Below, one piece after another: positions 52,297-62,169 of a stretch of DNA of 64,000 bases. The notes beneath the pieces were generated by a model. It ran no database searches and was not told the DNA's origin. It was given only the letters and a program-made list of their open reading frames with translations. The DNA comes from Granulicella aggregans (lineage in GTDB: Bacteria > Acidobacteriota > Terriglobia > Terriglobales > Acidobacteriaceae). Every line of letters begins with the position of its first letter. The first letter of the stretch is position 1. Made by a program: the position numbers and the translations under genes. The stretch lies in contig NZ_JAGSYE010000001.1 in the NCBI RefSeq assembly GCF_025685565.1, positions 992,001 through 1,056,000 on the forward strand, read 5' to 3'.

Positions 52297-54549
52297 TTAT
52301 GGAATAGATTCTTTGGAGTTTAGGGATTTTCGGAGTGGCAGGAAACCCGGATCTGCGTGCTCCCAGGCGTCCTGAACCTGTCGATCGGCGCTGGCAGCGC
52401 CTGTTGAGTCGCCTAGCTGACGAAGCACTTTCCCTAACTGAAGCGCGGCCAGCGGGATATAGGGCGAGTCGGGCATAAGCGCATGATGGGCGAGGACGCT
52501 GCGAAACTCGACGGCTGCGTGGCCGGGATCTCCGGCCGCCTGAAACGCCAGACCGCGATAGTAAGCGGGGGCCAGATTCAGCGCGCTGCACTTGTCGTAA
52601 GGCCTGACGGGTTCGAGTATCTGGATGGCTGCCTGAGGAGCATGCTTCTGCAGCTGGATGGCGGCATGGATGGATGGCAACTGCGCCTCGTTGAGGATGG
52701 TGTTCAGCGGAGCTTCTGCGGCGGCTTTTGCGGCCTCCAATTCAGCCAGTGCGATGTTGCCGCTGCGACCCAGCGCGAGCGCCGCCGAAGCCCGGATGCC
52801 GACACTCTCCGGCGCAAGTCGCAGGGCGTCTATGGATAACGTTTGTGCTTCGCGCGGATAGCCGAAGTCTGCTTCGAGAAGGGCTTCGTCTACCTCGATC
52901 GTTGCGGCCAGTTCGGCGAAGCCCTGGGCCAGGGCGGCCTGACGGGCCTGGGCGAACAAGCTTCGTCCGGAGCTTAACTTGCCCTGGTACATCGCGACCC
53001 ATGCCACATCATCGAGCAGTTCGCTCTCCGCTGCCTTGCCTCGCGACCACTGGATCTGCTTCTGCATGGCGATGTCATCCTTGCCCAGAAAGGCGAGGAG
53101 AAAGCAGGATTCATGGAGCATGGCGCTGTCACCCTGCCGGCCCTGCACGTCGTTGCAGAGCGACTGCAGTTGCGCCTGTTCGCCGGTCTCGAGCTCCGCG
53201 CGTGCGAGCACCGCCTCGGATAGGGAGGATGCCGAGTCGAGCTTTGCCGAGGTGCGCGCGAAGCCCAAAGCCTTCTCCGGTTCGCCGAGGTCCAGGTACT
53301 CGATGGCGAGGTTGTTGTTTGGCAAGTCGTCCCGACTATAGAGAGAGAGCCACAACTCATAGGCCTCGATGGTTCGCTGGGTCTGCCCGGAGATCGAGTA
53401 GAAGTGTGCCGCGATATAGAGCCGTTCGCGGTCGGTGGTGCGCTCCCGAAGATCGAAGGCCTTTTTGAACTGCTCGGCGCTTTGAGTCGTCTCGGCGGCA
53501 TTCGAGTAGATCGTGCCGAGGCGGGCATAGGCCAATGCGAACTGAGGGTCGAGGTCGATCGCCAGCTTGTAGTCATGAATCGCCTCAAACTCCTGACCGT
53601 TGGCTCGCTTCTCTTCGCCGAGGGTGAAGGCCCGGAGCGCTGCGAGAGACGAGGTCGTGGCCTGGGCGAGGGGCATGTTGAATCTTTGGCGTGACGCGTC
53701 GGGCTCACCGAGGTCCTTCCGCATCTCATCGGCCGCCTGATCCAGGGCCGCGAGTACCATGTCGCGGCCCTGTGCTTTGACCGTCTGGCTGGTCAACAGG
53801 CTGCCGTTCGAACAACTCCGCGCGTAGGTCCTTATCTCGTAGCCTGGGGGCTGGCCCAGAATCTGTCCGGTGATCAAGACCTTGCCGCCGAGGGAGGTAC
53901 ATCCTCGCAGCAACTGCTGGAGCGACGCCGTGGCGGGCTCGGGAACCTGACGGAGGAACTTCTGTTCCGATACGAGGTTGAGGTAGGGCGATTCTTCGAG
54001 TTTGACCTGGAAGGCGAGTCCCAGCCCGTTATACGAATCATCGCCCGATTCGTTGGTGAATCCGGCAAGCACCACCAAGGCTGAACCGATGGCCGAGCGC
54101 TTACGCAGGTGCTGATAGAAGAAGAGAGCAGCGACCGCAAGCACGAGGAAAGAGACAAGAGAGATGGCAAAGGCAGGCTTGGAGCGCAAGCGGCTGAGAC
54201 GTCCCGCTTCTCTTAGCTCTGGCGTAGCGGGAGACTCCGAGCCGGGCGGCGGAGCACTGTCAGCGGAGGCTTCGCCGGGAGCGGCGGGCGTTTCGGGCGG
54301 GGAGAGAAAAAGCGGTTCGACCTGGCCGATGAACCTGTAGCCGCGACGTCTTACGGTCTCGATATGACGAGCTGTACCGGCTCTCTCTCCGAGAGCCTCG
54401 CGTAGTTTGCCGGTGGCCACCTGAAGTCCATTGTCCAGTTCCCCGAAGATTCTGTCGCCCCAAAGCCGGCGGTGAAGCGTCTCTTTCGAGACGATCTCTC
54501 CCGGTGTTTCGAGCAGGACGAGCAGAAGCTGAAAGGGCAGCTCTTCCAT
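52297..54549 (-). CDS. ToxR/CadC-like membrane regulator with TPR domain
   Basis: One-component regulator. A winged-helix DNA-binding domain of OmpR/PhoB type lies at residues 1 to about 70 (VSKETLHRRLWGDRIFGELDNGL, RRRGYRFIG). A Pro/Ala linker and a membrane segment at about 122-143 (FAISLVSFLVLAVAALFFYQ) are followed by a periplasmic part with TPR-like repeats (about 300-720). The first ATG is at 54549, but the same frame continues upstream with a typical wHTH beginning (YRFDQFEVRIRAGLLLRDG), reaching codon TAC at 54618 and an ATT at 54654, with no ATG, GTG or TTG before the next stop. The annotated start therefore probably truncates the domain. It is adjacent to and divergent from the S53 peptidase, which may be its target. 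Confidence 0.85.
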   Translation of the reverse strand: MEELPFQLLLVLLETPGEIVSKETLHRRLWGDRIFGELDNGLQVATGKLREALGERAGTARHIETVRRRGYRFIGQVEPLFLSPPETPAAPGEASADSAPPPGSESPATPELREAGRLSRLRSKPAFAISLVSFLVLAVAALFFYQHLRKRSAIGSALVVLAGFTNESGDDSYNGLGLAFQVKLEESPYLNLVSEQKFLRQVPEPATASLQQLLRGCTSLGGKVLITGQILGQPPGYEIRTYARSCSNGSLLTSQTVKAQGRDMVLAALDQAADEMRKDLGEPDASRQRFNMPLAQATTSSLAALRAFTLGEEKRANGQEFEAIHDYKLAIDLDPQFALAYARLGTIYSNAAETTQSAEQFKKAFDLRERTTDRERLYIAAHFYSISGQTQRTIEAYELWLSLYSRDDLPNNNLAIEYLDLGEPEKALGFARTSAKLDSASSLSEAVLARAELETGEQAQLQSLCNDVQGRQGDSAMLHESCFLLAFLGKDDIAMQKQIQWSRGKAAESELLDDVAWVAMYQGKLSSGRSLFAQARQAALAQGFAELAATIEVDEALLEADFGYPREAQTLSIDALRLAPESVGIRASAALALGRSGNIALAELEAAKAAAEAPLNTILNEAQLPSIHAAIQLQKHAPQAAIQILEPVRPYDKCSALNLAPAYYRGLAFQAAGDPGHAAVEFRSVLAHHALMPDSPYIPLAALQLGKVLRQLGDSTGAASADRQVQDAWEHADPGFLPLRKSLNSKESIP

Positions 54550-54654
54550 CTTGATGCGTTTCCCATCGCGCAGCAGCAGGCCAGCTCTGATCCGAACTTC
54601 GAACTGGTCGAACCGGTAGCCATCGCAGATGGGTTGGGAGACTTTGGATGAAAT

Positions 54655-55316
54655 GGTGCTTTCAGCATAGCAAAAGCGAGCATTTTGCCAGCCCGGAGTT
54701 ACCCAAGGCGCTCAAGAGATCGTGGGGTGGGCTGGCAAGATGCTGAAAGTAAATCGGTTACCGGTTAAGAAGGAGTTAAGTTTAAGTTTTGTTGACTTCG
54801 CTGCAACAAAACGTTTCTCTGATGTCAGTCCCCCGTCTCACTGTCGCTGCAACAAGTTTTGAAGCTTGGGCCGCAATCCGGTCCTTTAGTTCGTTGGACC
54901 CGCCGCTACTCTGTCTGCTCGTCACTTTTGTCCCTCAGTGTTTCGACGGGTGAAAGCGATGTGTCTCTTCACCGCTGCAGCCTGTTCACGGAGCTCCCCA
55001 TGAAGCACTCGAGATCTTTCCCGCCTGCCGGTCCAGAGACCCCGGCGTCTGTCCGAAATTTTCCGCGCCAGGAGCTGCTTCCGCGCAAGCTTCAATACGC
55101 CGTCATCATCCGTCCGATGCACTAAGTCCTCCCCAGTGTCTGTGCAGGGAGCCCAGCGACTTTGCGGCTGTATAGCCTCCGCAGATGTATGCGGGTTCCC
55201 TGGCAGAGTGCGAATGATCCGTCCGCCCTTCAACCTAAATCGATTTATGTTGATGTTTTTGTGTTGATGTTTCACCCATCATGCAGCGCTGACTCATTCC
55301 TCAAAGGATCAACCCT
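54655..55316. promoter_or_regulatory. Divergent regulatory region between the CadC-like regulator and S53 peptidase
   Basis: A perfect inverted repeat GTTTTGTTG-N9-CAACAAAAC lies at 54786-54812. CGCTGCAACAA occurs at 54799-54809 and again at 54845-54855. Near the peptidase, the 12-bp palindrome TAAATCGATTTA (55236-55247) abuts two direct copies of TGTTGATGTTT (55248-55258 and 55262-55272). The ribosome site AAGGAT precedes the ATG at 55317. No A or B repeat and no believable gene is present; an 88-codon frame at 54859-55125 has no recognisable product. Confidence 0.45.
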
Positions 55317-58300
55317 ATGAACTTTGTTCCAGTCCGTGTGCGCTCTCTTCGTCTCAGTCTGATTGCGGTGCTTCTTGCGGCGTCCACCCTTGCGCCATCG
55401 AATGCCCTCTTCGCCCAAAACGATCGCGCTGCCTCCGTCGTGCACGATCGCGTACGAGGGCCGGTAACGAACGAGCGTACTGCGCTGAAAGGACAGACGC
55501 GTCCGATGGGTCGAGGTGCCGTGGATCTCGGCGAAGTGCCCGCCTCGATGTCGACTGGCCGGATGGTGCTGTGGCTGCGCCGAAGTGCCGAGCAGCAGGC
55601 CCAGCTGAGCCAATTCCTGAGCCATGCGCAAGATCCCGCGGCGGCTGGATATCGTCACTGGATGACGCCGGCGAGTTACGGCGCGACCTACGGCATCTCG
55701 GACAACGATCTGGCGGCGGTGCAGCAATGGCTGCAGGCCAGCGGGCTGAAGGTGGAGAAGGTCTCCTCAGCGCGCAACGCGATCCTCTTCTCCGGCACCG
55801 CCGGATCTCTGGCGAGCGCCTTCCACACCAGCATCCATAGCTATAGCGTCGGCCAGCAGAAGCATTACTCGAACGCGACGGACCCTGAAGTCCCGGCCGC
55901 GCTGGCGCCGGTCATCGCCGGCGTCTCCCCGATGAACGACTTTCACGCCAGGCCGATGCACGTGCTGGGCGCGCCCGCTCGCTACGACGCCGCGTCTGGC
56001 CGCCTGCAACCCGAGATCACGGTTCCCGAGGCAAATGGGAACGCCCTGTTCGTCACTCCCGCGGATGCGTCCATCATCTACGACACACCCAACAAGAACT
56101 TCAATCCCGCGGCGACGCAGACGTTCGATGGAACCGGAGTGACGATCGGAATTCTGGGGTACTCGGCGCTCGCGGTGGCGGATGTTCAGAACTACCGCAC
56201 GGCGTTTCTTCCTGCCGGAGCGGCGAGCAACCTGCCGCAGCAGATCCTCGATGGAGGCATAGACCCGGGCGTCCTCTATGGGAACAATGCGGTCGAGGCG
56301 CTGCTCGACGTCGAAATCGCAGGGGGTCTCGCGCCGGGCGCCGCGATCCGGTACTACTATGCCGCTTCGGACGACCTGTCCGACGGTCTTATCCTGGCCG
56401 GTCTGCACGCGCTTGAAGAGAATAGAGTCAACATACTCAGTGCGAGCTACGGTACATGCGAGCGCGACTTAGGGCCCGGCGGCAACCTGGCCTGGGCCGA
56501 GTTGTGGCAGCAGGCGGCGGCACAGGGAATTACCGTGACGGTGTCCACGGGCGACTCGGGCTCGGCGAGCTGCGATGGGGACACCCCCGATAAGCCGGCG
56601 TTGGCCACCCAGGGACTTTCCGTCAGCGGACTCGCTTCCACGCCTTACAACATCGCGGTAGGAGGTACTGACTTCTACCAGTTGCCCGGCAACTTCAAGA
56701 CGTACGTCAACCCCGCGAGCACAGGGCAATATCCGTACTACGCGACGGCTCTCAGCTACATCCCGGAGAACCCCTGGAACGATTCCTCGTCGGTGGTGGG
56801 ATATGGCATCGGCCAGAACGAGCCTGTTGGGATGGGGATCAACTTCACCAATATCATCGCGGCCGGTGGTGGTTTGAGCAGCGTGGCCGTATGTCCCGGG
56901 ACCATCGATGACCAGGGCGGCTGCTCCCAGAGCTTGACGGGCTATGCCCAGCCCGCATTCCAGCTCGGCGCGGGAGGAGCGTTCCAGCAGACCGGCGTTC
57001 GATCCATTCCGGATGTATCTCTGCTCTCGTCCAATGGGTTTTACGGAGCGACTTGGGCCTTCTGCGACGACTCGATCACGGATGGTATCGGTGGCAATGC
57101 GGTCCATTGCCAAGTGGACTCGAACGGCCACCTGATCGATGGCCAGAATGTAGGCGGGGTCGGAGGCACCTCGGCTTCGACACCTGCTTTCGCCGGCATG
57201 CTTGCGGTGATCTCTCAGTCCCAGGGAGGTGCTCGCCTGGGCCAGGCGAATACGGTCCTTTATAACCTTGCGCAGGACTATAACCCCGACCCAAGCAGTC
57301 CGGGCAAGTATCAGCAGGCCTTTCACGACGTTGCGATCGGGAACAACTCGGTCTCCTGCGCGGATGGCTCGCAGGACTGCACGACCTTCCCTCCCTCCTG
57401 CGATGGCTGCAACTCGGTGAACTTTCTCAGCGGCTATGGTGCCCATCCGTACTATGACATGGCGTCAGGCCTGGGCAGCGTCGATCTCTCGCAGCTCATC
57501 AACTTGTGGGGGGCAACCGGCTTCGCCAGCACAAGCAACACTCTTGTCGCTGGCACAGCGAGCGGAGCGCTCTCCACCGCGCCGATCAGCGTGGTGCATG
57601 GCACGCCGCTCTATTTCACGACCACAGTGACACCGAGCGGTGCGACAGGGCAGTTCAGTCTGCTCAGCACGAACAACACGAGTGCAGCCAGCTTCTCGGA
57701 CACAGGAGTGCTGCAGAGCGACAGCACCGGCAATCTCGTCACCAATGATCTGCCCGGCGGCACCTACACCGCTTATGCGTACTACTCCGGCGACACCACC
57801 CACACGGGGAGCAAGTCCTCCAACAGCATTAGCGTCACCGTCAGCGCCGAGCCCAGCACGACGCAGCTCTTCTTCGGCGGGTATGACCCGATCACCTTTG
57901 TGACCACCGAGGGAGTCAGCACGATGCCGTATGGGATCGGCTCTTACATCAGCGCACAGCCCTATGGAAACAACTCGCAGACTGACGCCAACGGAAACGT
58001 GACCGTTGATGGAGTGGCTACGGGCAGCGTGGCCTTCTCGAGCAATGGAACAACACTGTCAGCCGCGATCAATAGTCTTGGGGTCGCTCAGATCTCAGCC
58101 ACCTCGTTCTCGCCGGGAACCTACACCTATCAGGCAAGTTATGCGGGTGACGCGAGCTTCGCACCGAGCAAGAGCGCGCCACAGACGTTGACGATCACCA
58201 AAGGAATTACCTCGTTCACGGTGAGCCCTAACGCCATCACCGCGACACCGGTCGACCCGCCATTGACCTTGATCGCCCTTCTACAAACCGACAGCATCGC

Positions 58301-59714
58301 GCAGTATCCGACAGGAAAGGTCACCGCAACCGTCAACGGCCATACCTATCCTCCGAGCTTCAATAACGAGAGCCAGGGGAACGGGGCAGAGGCGATTCAA
58401 TTCACCTTTGAGATCCCGGTGTCTGACCTGGCAGCAGGCTCCAACACGATCAATATCAGCTATGGGGGCGACGCGAACTACCAGGCGTCAAGCGCCGGCG
58501 CTACGGTTACGCTTACGGGCGTGACTGGCAGCTTCAGCTTGAGCGGACCGACCCAGCCTCTCGTCCTCGAAGCCTCACAGCAGGGATTGACCACGATCTC
58601 GATTACACCGGCAGGTGGCTTTACCGGACAGGTCAACATGGCCTGTACTGTGAGCGCTGCGTCGACAGGACATACGCCCATCTGCCAGGCTTCGGCCACC
58701 ACTGTCTATGGAAGCTCTGTTGCGACGTCGTCTGTCTCGGTCGCCGCCTTTGCCGACACTCCGGTTGGCAGCTACACCATCACGGTGACTGGAACCAACG
58801 GTCAGCAGAGCCAGACCGTGCAGCTTCCACTCCAGGTGACCGCAGGGCCCAGCTTCACGCTCGCGGCCGCAAGCAGTTCACTCACGATCGCCCCGCCGGG
58901 ACAGTCGGTGACGAACGCTCTTTCTATTACTCCGACCCAATCCTTTACCGGAACGGTACAGCTGGTCTGCACGATCACGCCCACACCCCCCTCGGGCAAG
59001 GCCCCTGCCTGCAGCCTGCCCGCGAGCGTGGTCTTAGGCTCGGTTGCGTCGAACGCGATGCTCCAGGTGACGAGCGACAGCACGACGCCGCTGGGTTCCT
59101 ACAGTGTCGCTGTCACGGCGTTCTCCGGTGTCCTGCAGCAGACACTGACCCTTCCGCTCACTGTGCAGCCTGCCCCTATCGCACCGGCGTTCGGTCTGTC
59201 GGCGGCCAGCGGTGCGGTGTCGATCGCAGCTCCCGGCCAGTCGGCGACGGATCTTCTGTCGATCACCCCGACGGGAGGATTTACCGGCACGGTTCAGCTG
59301 AGCTGTGTGGTCTCGAGCTCCGCTTCTGAATCTCCGACGTGCTCCGTGCCGGCGACGGCGACGGTCACGGGGACCTCGGCACTGACTGCTACGTTGACCC
59401 TGAACACCACGGGCGCCACCGGCGCTCTCGAGCCTGCGGGCAAGCTGTTCGGAAGAGGAGCCGGCGGGGTCGCACTTGGCTGCCTGCTTCTCTTTGTGGT
59501 GCCGCGACGGCGGAGATGGGCTCCCCTGCTCGTGCTTGTCTTGACGGCAGGGCTCCTGGGCGTCACGGGCTGCGCTGGTTCCGGAGGCTCAGGCGGCGGG
59601 ACGCCTGGCAACCCAGGGAACCCGGGCACTCCAGCGGGGAGCTACACGGTTACCGTCACGGCTGCCAGCGGCTCGATCAGCACAACCGCGAGCGTTGTGG
59701 TGACCGTGCAGTAG
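55317..59714 (+). CDS. Pro-kumamolisin (S53/sedolisin) peptidase with Ig-like domains and C-terminal anchor tail
   Basis: Exported acid-type serine-carboxyl peptidase. The signal core is SLIAVLLAASTLAPSNALFAQ. The propeptide spans about residues 55-210 (YRHWMTPASYGATYGISDNDL). The catalytic ExxxD pair is E327/D331 (VEALLDVEIAGG), and the nucleophile S619 is in GGTSASTPAFAG. The calcium-site region YDMASGLGSVDLSQL closes the domain near 720. Repeated Ig-like (Big_3_5-type) domains follow to about 1370, each with GSYTITV or FTGTVQLSC blocks. The tail has a hydrophobic segment, PRRRRW, a second hydrophobic segment, GVTGCAGSGGSGGG and a beta segment ending in VVTVQ. It is divergent from a CadC-like regulator. 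Confidence 0.92.
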   Translation: MNFVPVRVRSLRLSLIAVLLAASTLAPSNALFAQNDRAASVVHDRVRGPVTNERTALKGQTRPMGRGAVDLGEVPASMSTGRMVLWLRRSAEQQAQLSQFLSHAQDPAAAGYRHWMTPASYGATYGISDNDLAAVQQWLQASGLKVEKVSSARNAILFSGTAGSLASAFHTSIHSYSVGQQKHYSNATDPEVPAALAPVIAGVSPMNDFHARPMHVLGAPARYDAASGRLQPEITVPEANGNALFVTPADASIIYDTPNKNFNPAATQTFDGTGVTIGILGYSALAVADVQNYRTAFLPAGAASNLPQQILDGGIDPGVLYGNNAVEALLDVEIAGGLAPGAAIRYYYAASDDLSDGLILAGLHALEENRVNILSASYGTCERDLGPGGNLAWAELWQQAAAQGITVTVSTGDSGSASCDGDTPDKPALATQGLSVSGLASTPYNIAVGGTDFYQLPGNFKTYVNPASTGQYPYYATALSYIPENPWNDSSSVVGYGIGQNEPVGMGINFTNIIAAGGGLSSVAVCPGTIDDQGGCSQSLTGYAQPAFQLGAGGAFQQTGVRSIPDVSLLSSNGFYGATWAFCDDSITDGIGGNAVHCQVDSNGHLIDGQNVGGVGGTSASTPAFAGMLAVISQSQGGARLGQANTVLYNLAQDYNPDPSSPGKYQQAFHDVAIGNNSVSCADGSQDCTTFPPSCDGCNSVNFLSGYGAHPYYDMASGLGSVDLSQLINLWGATGFASTSNTLVAGTASGALSTAPISVVHGTPLYFTTTVTPSGATGQFSLLSTNNTSAASFSDTGVLQSDSTGNLVTNDLPGGTYTAYAYYSGDTTHTGSKSSNSISVTVSAEPSTTQLFFGGYDPITFVTTEGVSTMPYGIGSYISAQPYGNNSQTDANGNVTVDGVATGSVAFSSNGTTLSAAINSLGVAQISATSFSPGTYTYQASYAGDASFAPSKSAPQTLTITKGITSFTVSPNAITATPVDPPLTLIALLQTDSIAQYPTGKVTATVNGHTYPPSFNNESQGNGAEAIQFTFEIPVSDLAAGSNTINISYGGDANYQASSAGATVTLTGVTGSFSLSGPTQPLVLEASQQGLTTISITPAGGFTGQVNMACTVSAASTGHTPICQASATTVYGSSVATSSVSVAAFADTPVGSYTITVTGTNGQQSQTVQLPLQVTAGPSFTLAAASSSLTIAPPGQSVTNALSITPTQSFTGTVQLVCTITPTPPSGKAPACSLPASVVLGSVASNAMLQVTSDSTTPLGSYSVAVTAFSGVLQQTLTLPLTVQPAPIAPAFGLSAASGAVSIAAPGQSATDLLSITPTGGFTGTVQLSCVVSSSASESPTCSVPATATVTGTSALTATLTLNTTGATGALEPAGKLFGRGAGGVALGCLLLFVVPRRRRWAPLLVLVLTAGLLGVTGCAGSGGSGGGTPGNPGNPGTPAGSYTVTVTAASGSISTTASVVVTVQ
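59429..59714 (+). other. C-terminal anchor-like tail of the S53 peptidase
   Basis: Order of parts: GGVALGCLLLFVVPRRRRW, hydrophobic PLLVLVLTAGLLG, VTGC (matches a lipobox), a Gly/Ser/Pro linker, and GSYTVTVTAASGSISTTASV to the end. It matches the tail layout at 44576-44850. Confidence 0.6.
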
Positions 59715-59820
59715 AGCTGCCCGATGCACACTGCCTTCATTGCAATCACCGGACAAGTTGCTAACACCGGACGGTCAGTTTTCTTTGCGAGCCAATTCTT
59801 TGCGAGAGGTCATAAACGAG

Positions 59821-62169
59821 ATGAGAAGTGAGATGAGATTCGGTCTATCCAGCCTGTTCGCTGTGGCATCGATGCTTGTGACTGGGTGCGGCTCAGGCGG
59901 CAAAGTGGCACCACCTCCACCGGCCGTCACGTACACGATCGGAGGAGCGATTGTGGGCCTCAACGGCGCAGGGCTGGTCTTGCAGGACAATGGCGGCAAC
60001 AACCTGACGGTGAGCCAGGGAGCCACCAGCTTTAGCTTCGCCACGCCGGTAAGCAGCGGCGGAGCCTATAGCGTGACCGTGCTTACCCAGCCCCTCGATG
60101 AGGTCTGCACGGTGTCCAACGGCAGCGGTACGGCTGCGGCCAACGTTGCAAGTGTGAGCATCACCTGCGCACAGCTTTACACCATCGGCGGTACGATCAG
60201 CGGACTTACCGGATCGGGACTGGTGCTCCAGAATGAAGGCGGGGACAACCTGACGGTGAACGCAAACTCCACCAGCTTCGTCTTCGCGACTCCGGTTGGC
60301 TTGGGCAGCGCCTACAAGGTCACCGTACTGACCCAGCCTACGGGCCAGGTCTGCGCGGTCACCAACGGCAGCGGTTCGGTTGCCGGCAATGTCACCAACG
60401 TGAGCGTGGTCTGCTCGCAGTCGTTCACCATCAATGGCGTCATTACGGGACTCGGCAAGGCAGGGCTGGTCCTCGAAGATAACGGCGGCGACAACCTGAC
60501 GGTGGACGCAAACGCCACTCACTTTACCTTCGCTACTGCCCTCCCCAGCAATAGCGCGTACTCTGTGACGGTGTTTACGCAGCCCGCCGGCGAAAGCTGT
60601 GCGGTTTCGAATGGCAGTGGCACGGCTACGGCCAATGTCTCCAGCGTCAATATCGTCTGCGTGGGCGACTGGACGTGGGTCGCTGGCAGCGATGTCCTTG
60701 GCTTCAACGGAGGCCAGCCGGGAGTCTATGGCACGCTCGGCACACCGGGTGCGGCCAACATTCCTTCAGGGCGCAATCAATCCGCAAGCTGGACAGACGC
60801 TTCGGGCAATCTCTGGCTCTTCGGTGGAAGTGGTTCGGACTCCCAGGGAGCCGATGGAGAGCTCAACGACATGTGGAAGTTTGATCCCAAGCTGGGTACG
60901 AGCGGGGAATGGACGTGGGTGACGGGCAGCAATGTGCTTGCCCCTCCGATATCCAGCCAATATGCAGCCGGTCAACCTGGAGTCTACGGAACGCTTGGAA
61001 CGCCTTCGCCCACAAACGTCCCCGGAGGCCGCGATGAGATGATGCGGTGGACGGATGCTTCGGGAAACCTCTGGCTCTTCGGAGGTGATGGTATCGACTC
61101 GGTGGGGAACTATGGATTTCAGAACGATCTCTGGAAGTTTGACCCAACACTCGGGACGAACGGTGAATGGACGTGGATGGGAGGGAACAATGTATCCCGC
61201 GACTTCTCGGGTGTTAACGGTGTCTACGGGACGCTGGGCGTCGCCGACCCCGCGAACCTTCCGGGAGGCCGATACGGCGGGGTCACCTGGACCGATGCGT
61301 CGGGAAACCTCTGGCTGTTCGGTGGAGAGGGAGCCGACTCAATCAACGGGGACACTTACCTGAACGACCTATGGAAGTACACGCCGGGAGCTAACGCGAC
61401 GGCGGGGGCATGGACATGGATGGGCGGAACTAGCAGCAATCAAGGCATCGCTCCGGGTATCGTCGTCGGATCCTCGGGAGTTTACGGGACGCTTGGGGTG
61501 GCCGATCCCGCGAACTTCCCTGGCGGACGAAGCTATGGCATGAGCTGGATCGATTCGTCCGGCAATGTGTGGCTCTTTGGCGGGCTGGGTAAGGACTCGG
61601 TTGGAACGACGGGATTTCTCAACGATCTCTGGATGTTCAATCCAAGACTGGGCTCGATGGGCGAGTGGACGTGGATGGGTGGCAGCAACGTCATTGGGGC
61701 CAGCACGAGTCCGTACACCTCGAACGGCGGTGCGCCTGGCGTCTACGGCATACTGGGAACGACAGCGGCTGCCAACACTCCTGGAGCACGGTTTGGCGCG
61801 GTGTACTGGATCGATGCGTCGGGCAACTTGTGGCTGTCTGGTGGAATGGGTTACGACTGGGCCGGAACGTACGGAGATCTGAACGATCTCTGGAAGTACA
61901 CTCCGGGCGCAGAAGGAAATCCGGGAAGCTGGACGTGGATGAGCGGCAGCGAGGCGATTCCGCACGATAGCAACCCGGCAGTTCCAGGGGGATCACCTGG
62001 CGTCTACGGGACACTGGGTACGGCAGCTCCCACCAACGCGGTCGGATCACGGCACGGCGCGATGATCTGGACCGATTCGTCAGCAAAGGTCTGGCTCTTC
62101 GGCGGAGACGGACGTGACTCACTAGGAACGTCGGGTTATCTCAACGACATGTGGCAGTACCAGCCGTGA
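59821..62169 (+). CDS. Kelch-repeat lipoprotein with three N-terminal tandem domains
   Basis: Exported lipoprotein of about 780 aa. The N-terminus MRFGLSSLFAVASMLVTGCGSGG has lipobox VTGC. The ATG at 59821 or 59833 is the likely start, and the frame to 59740 looks untranslated. Residues about 45-280 hold three copies of a domain of about 80 aa (YTIGG.I.GL.G.GLVLQ(D/N)(N/E)GG(D/N)NLTV ... TQP..(E/Q).C.VSNGSGT). Six kelch-like units follow, each with WTW(V/M).G, GVYGTLG and SGNLWLFGG, consistent with one six-bladed propeller. No galactose-oxidase catalytic residues were seen. A surface binding function is inferred. It follows the S53 peptidase by about 100 bases on the same strand. Confidence 0.85.
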   Translation: MRSEMRFGLSSLFAVASMLVTGCGSGGKVAPPPPAVTYTIGGAIVGLNGAGLVLQDNGGNNLTVSQGATSFSFATPVSSGGAYSVTVLTQPLDEVCTVSNGSGTAAANVASVSITCAQLYTIGGTISGLTGSGLVLQNEGGDNLTVNANSTSFVFATPVGLGSAYKVTVLTQPTGQVCAVTNGSGSVAGNVTNVSVVCSQSFTINGVITGLGKAGLVLEDNGGDNLTVDANATHFTFATALPSNSAYSVTVFTQPAGESCAVSNGSGTATANVSSVNIVCVGDWTWVAGSDVLGFNGGQPGVYGTLGTPGAANIPSGRNQSASWTDASGNLWLFGGSGSDSQGADGELNDMWKFDPKLGTSGEWTWVTGSNVLAPPISSQYAAGQPGVYGTLGTPSPTNVPGGRDEMMRWTDASGNLWLFGGDGIDSVGNYGFQNDLWKFDPTLGTNGEWTWMGGNNVSRDFSGVNGVYGTLGVADPANLPGGRYGGVTWTDASGNLWLFGGEGADSINGDTYLNDLWKYTPGANATAGAWTWMGGTSSNQGIAPGIVVGSSGVYGTLGVADPANFPGGRSYGMSWIDSSGNVWLFGGLGKDSVGTTGFLNDLWMFNPRLGSMGEWTWMGGSNVIGASTSPYTSNGGAPGVYGILGTTAAANTPGARFGAVYWIDASGNLWLSGGMGYDWAGTYGDLNDLWKYTPGAEGNPGSWTWMSGSEAIPHDSNPAVPGGSPGVYGTLGTAAPTNAVGSRHGAMIWTDSSAKVWLFGGDGRDSLGTSGYLNDMWQYQP

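Noticed and set aside
54859..55125. 88-codon + strand frame in the regulator/peptidase gap
   Set aside because: No similarity or ribosome site; the region is better explained as regulatory DNA.
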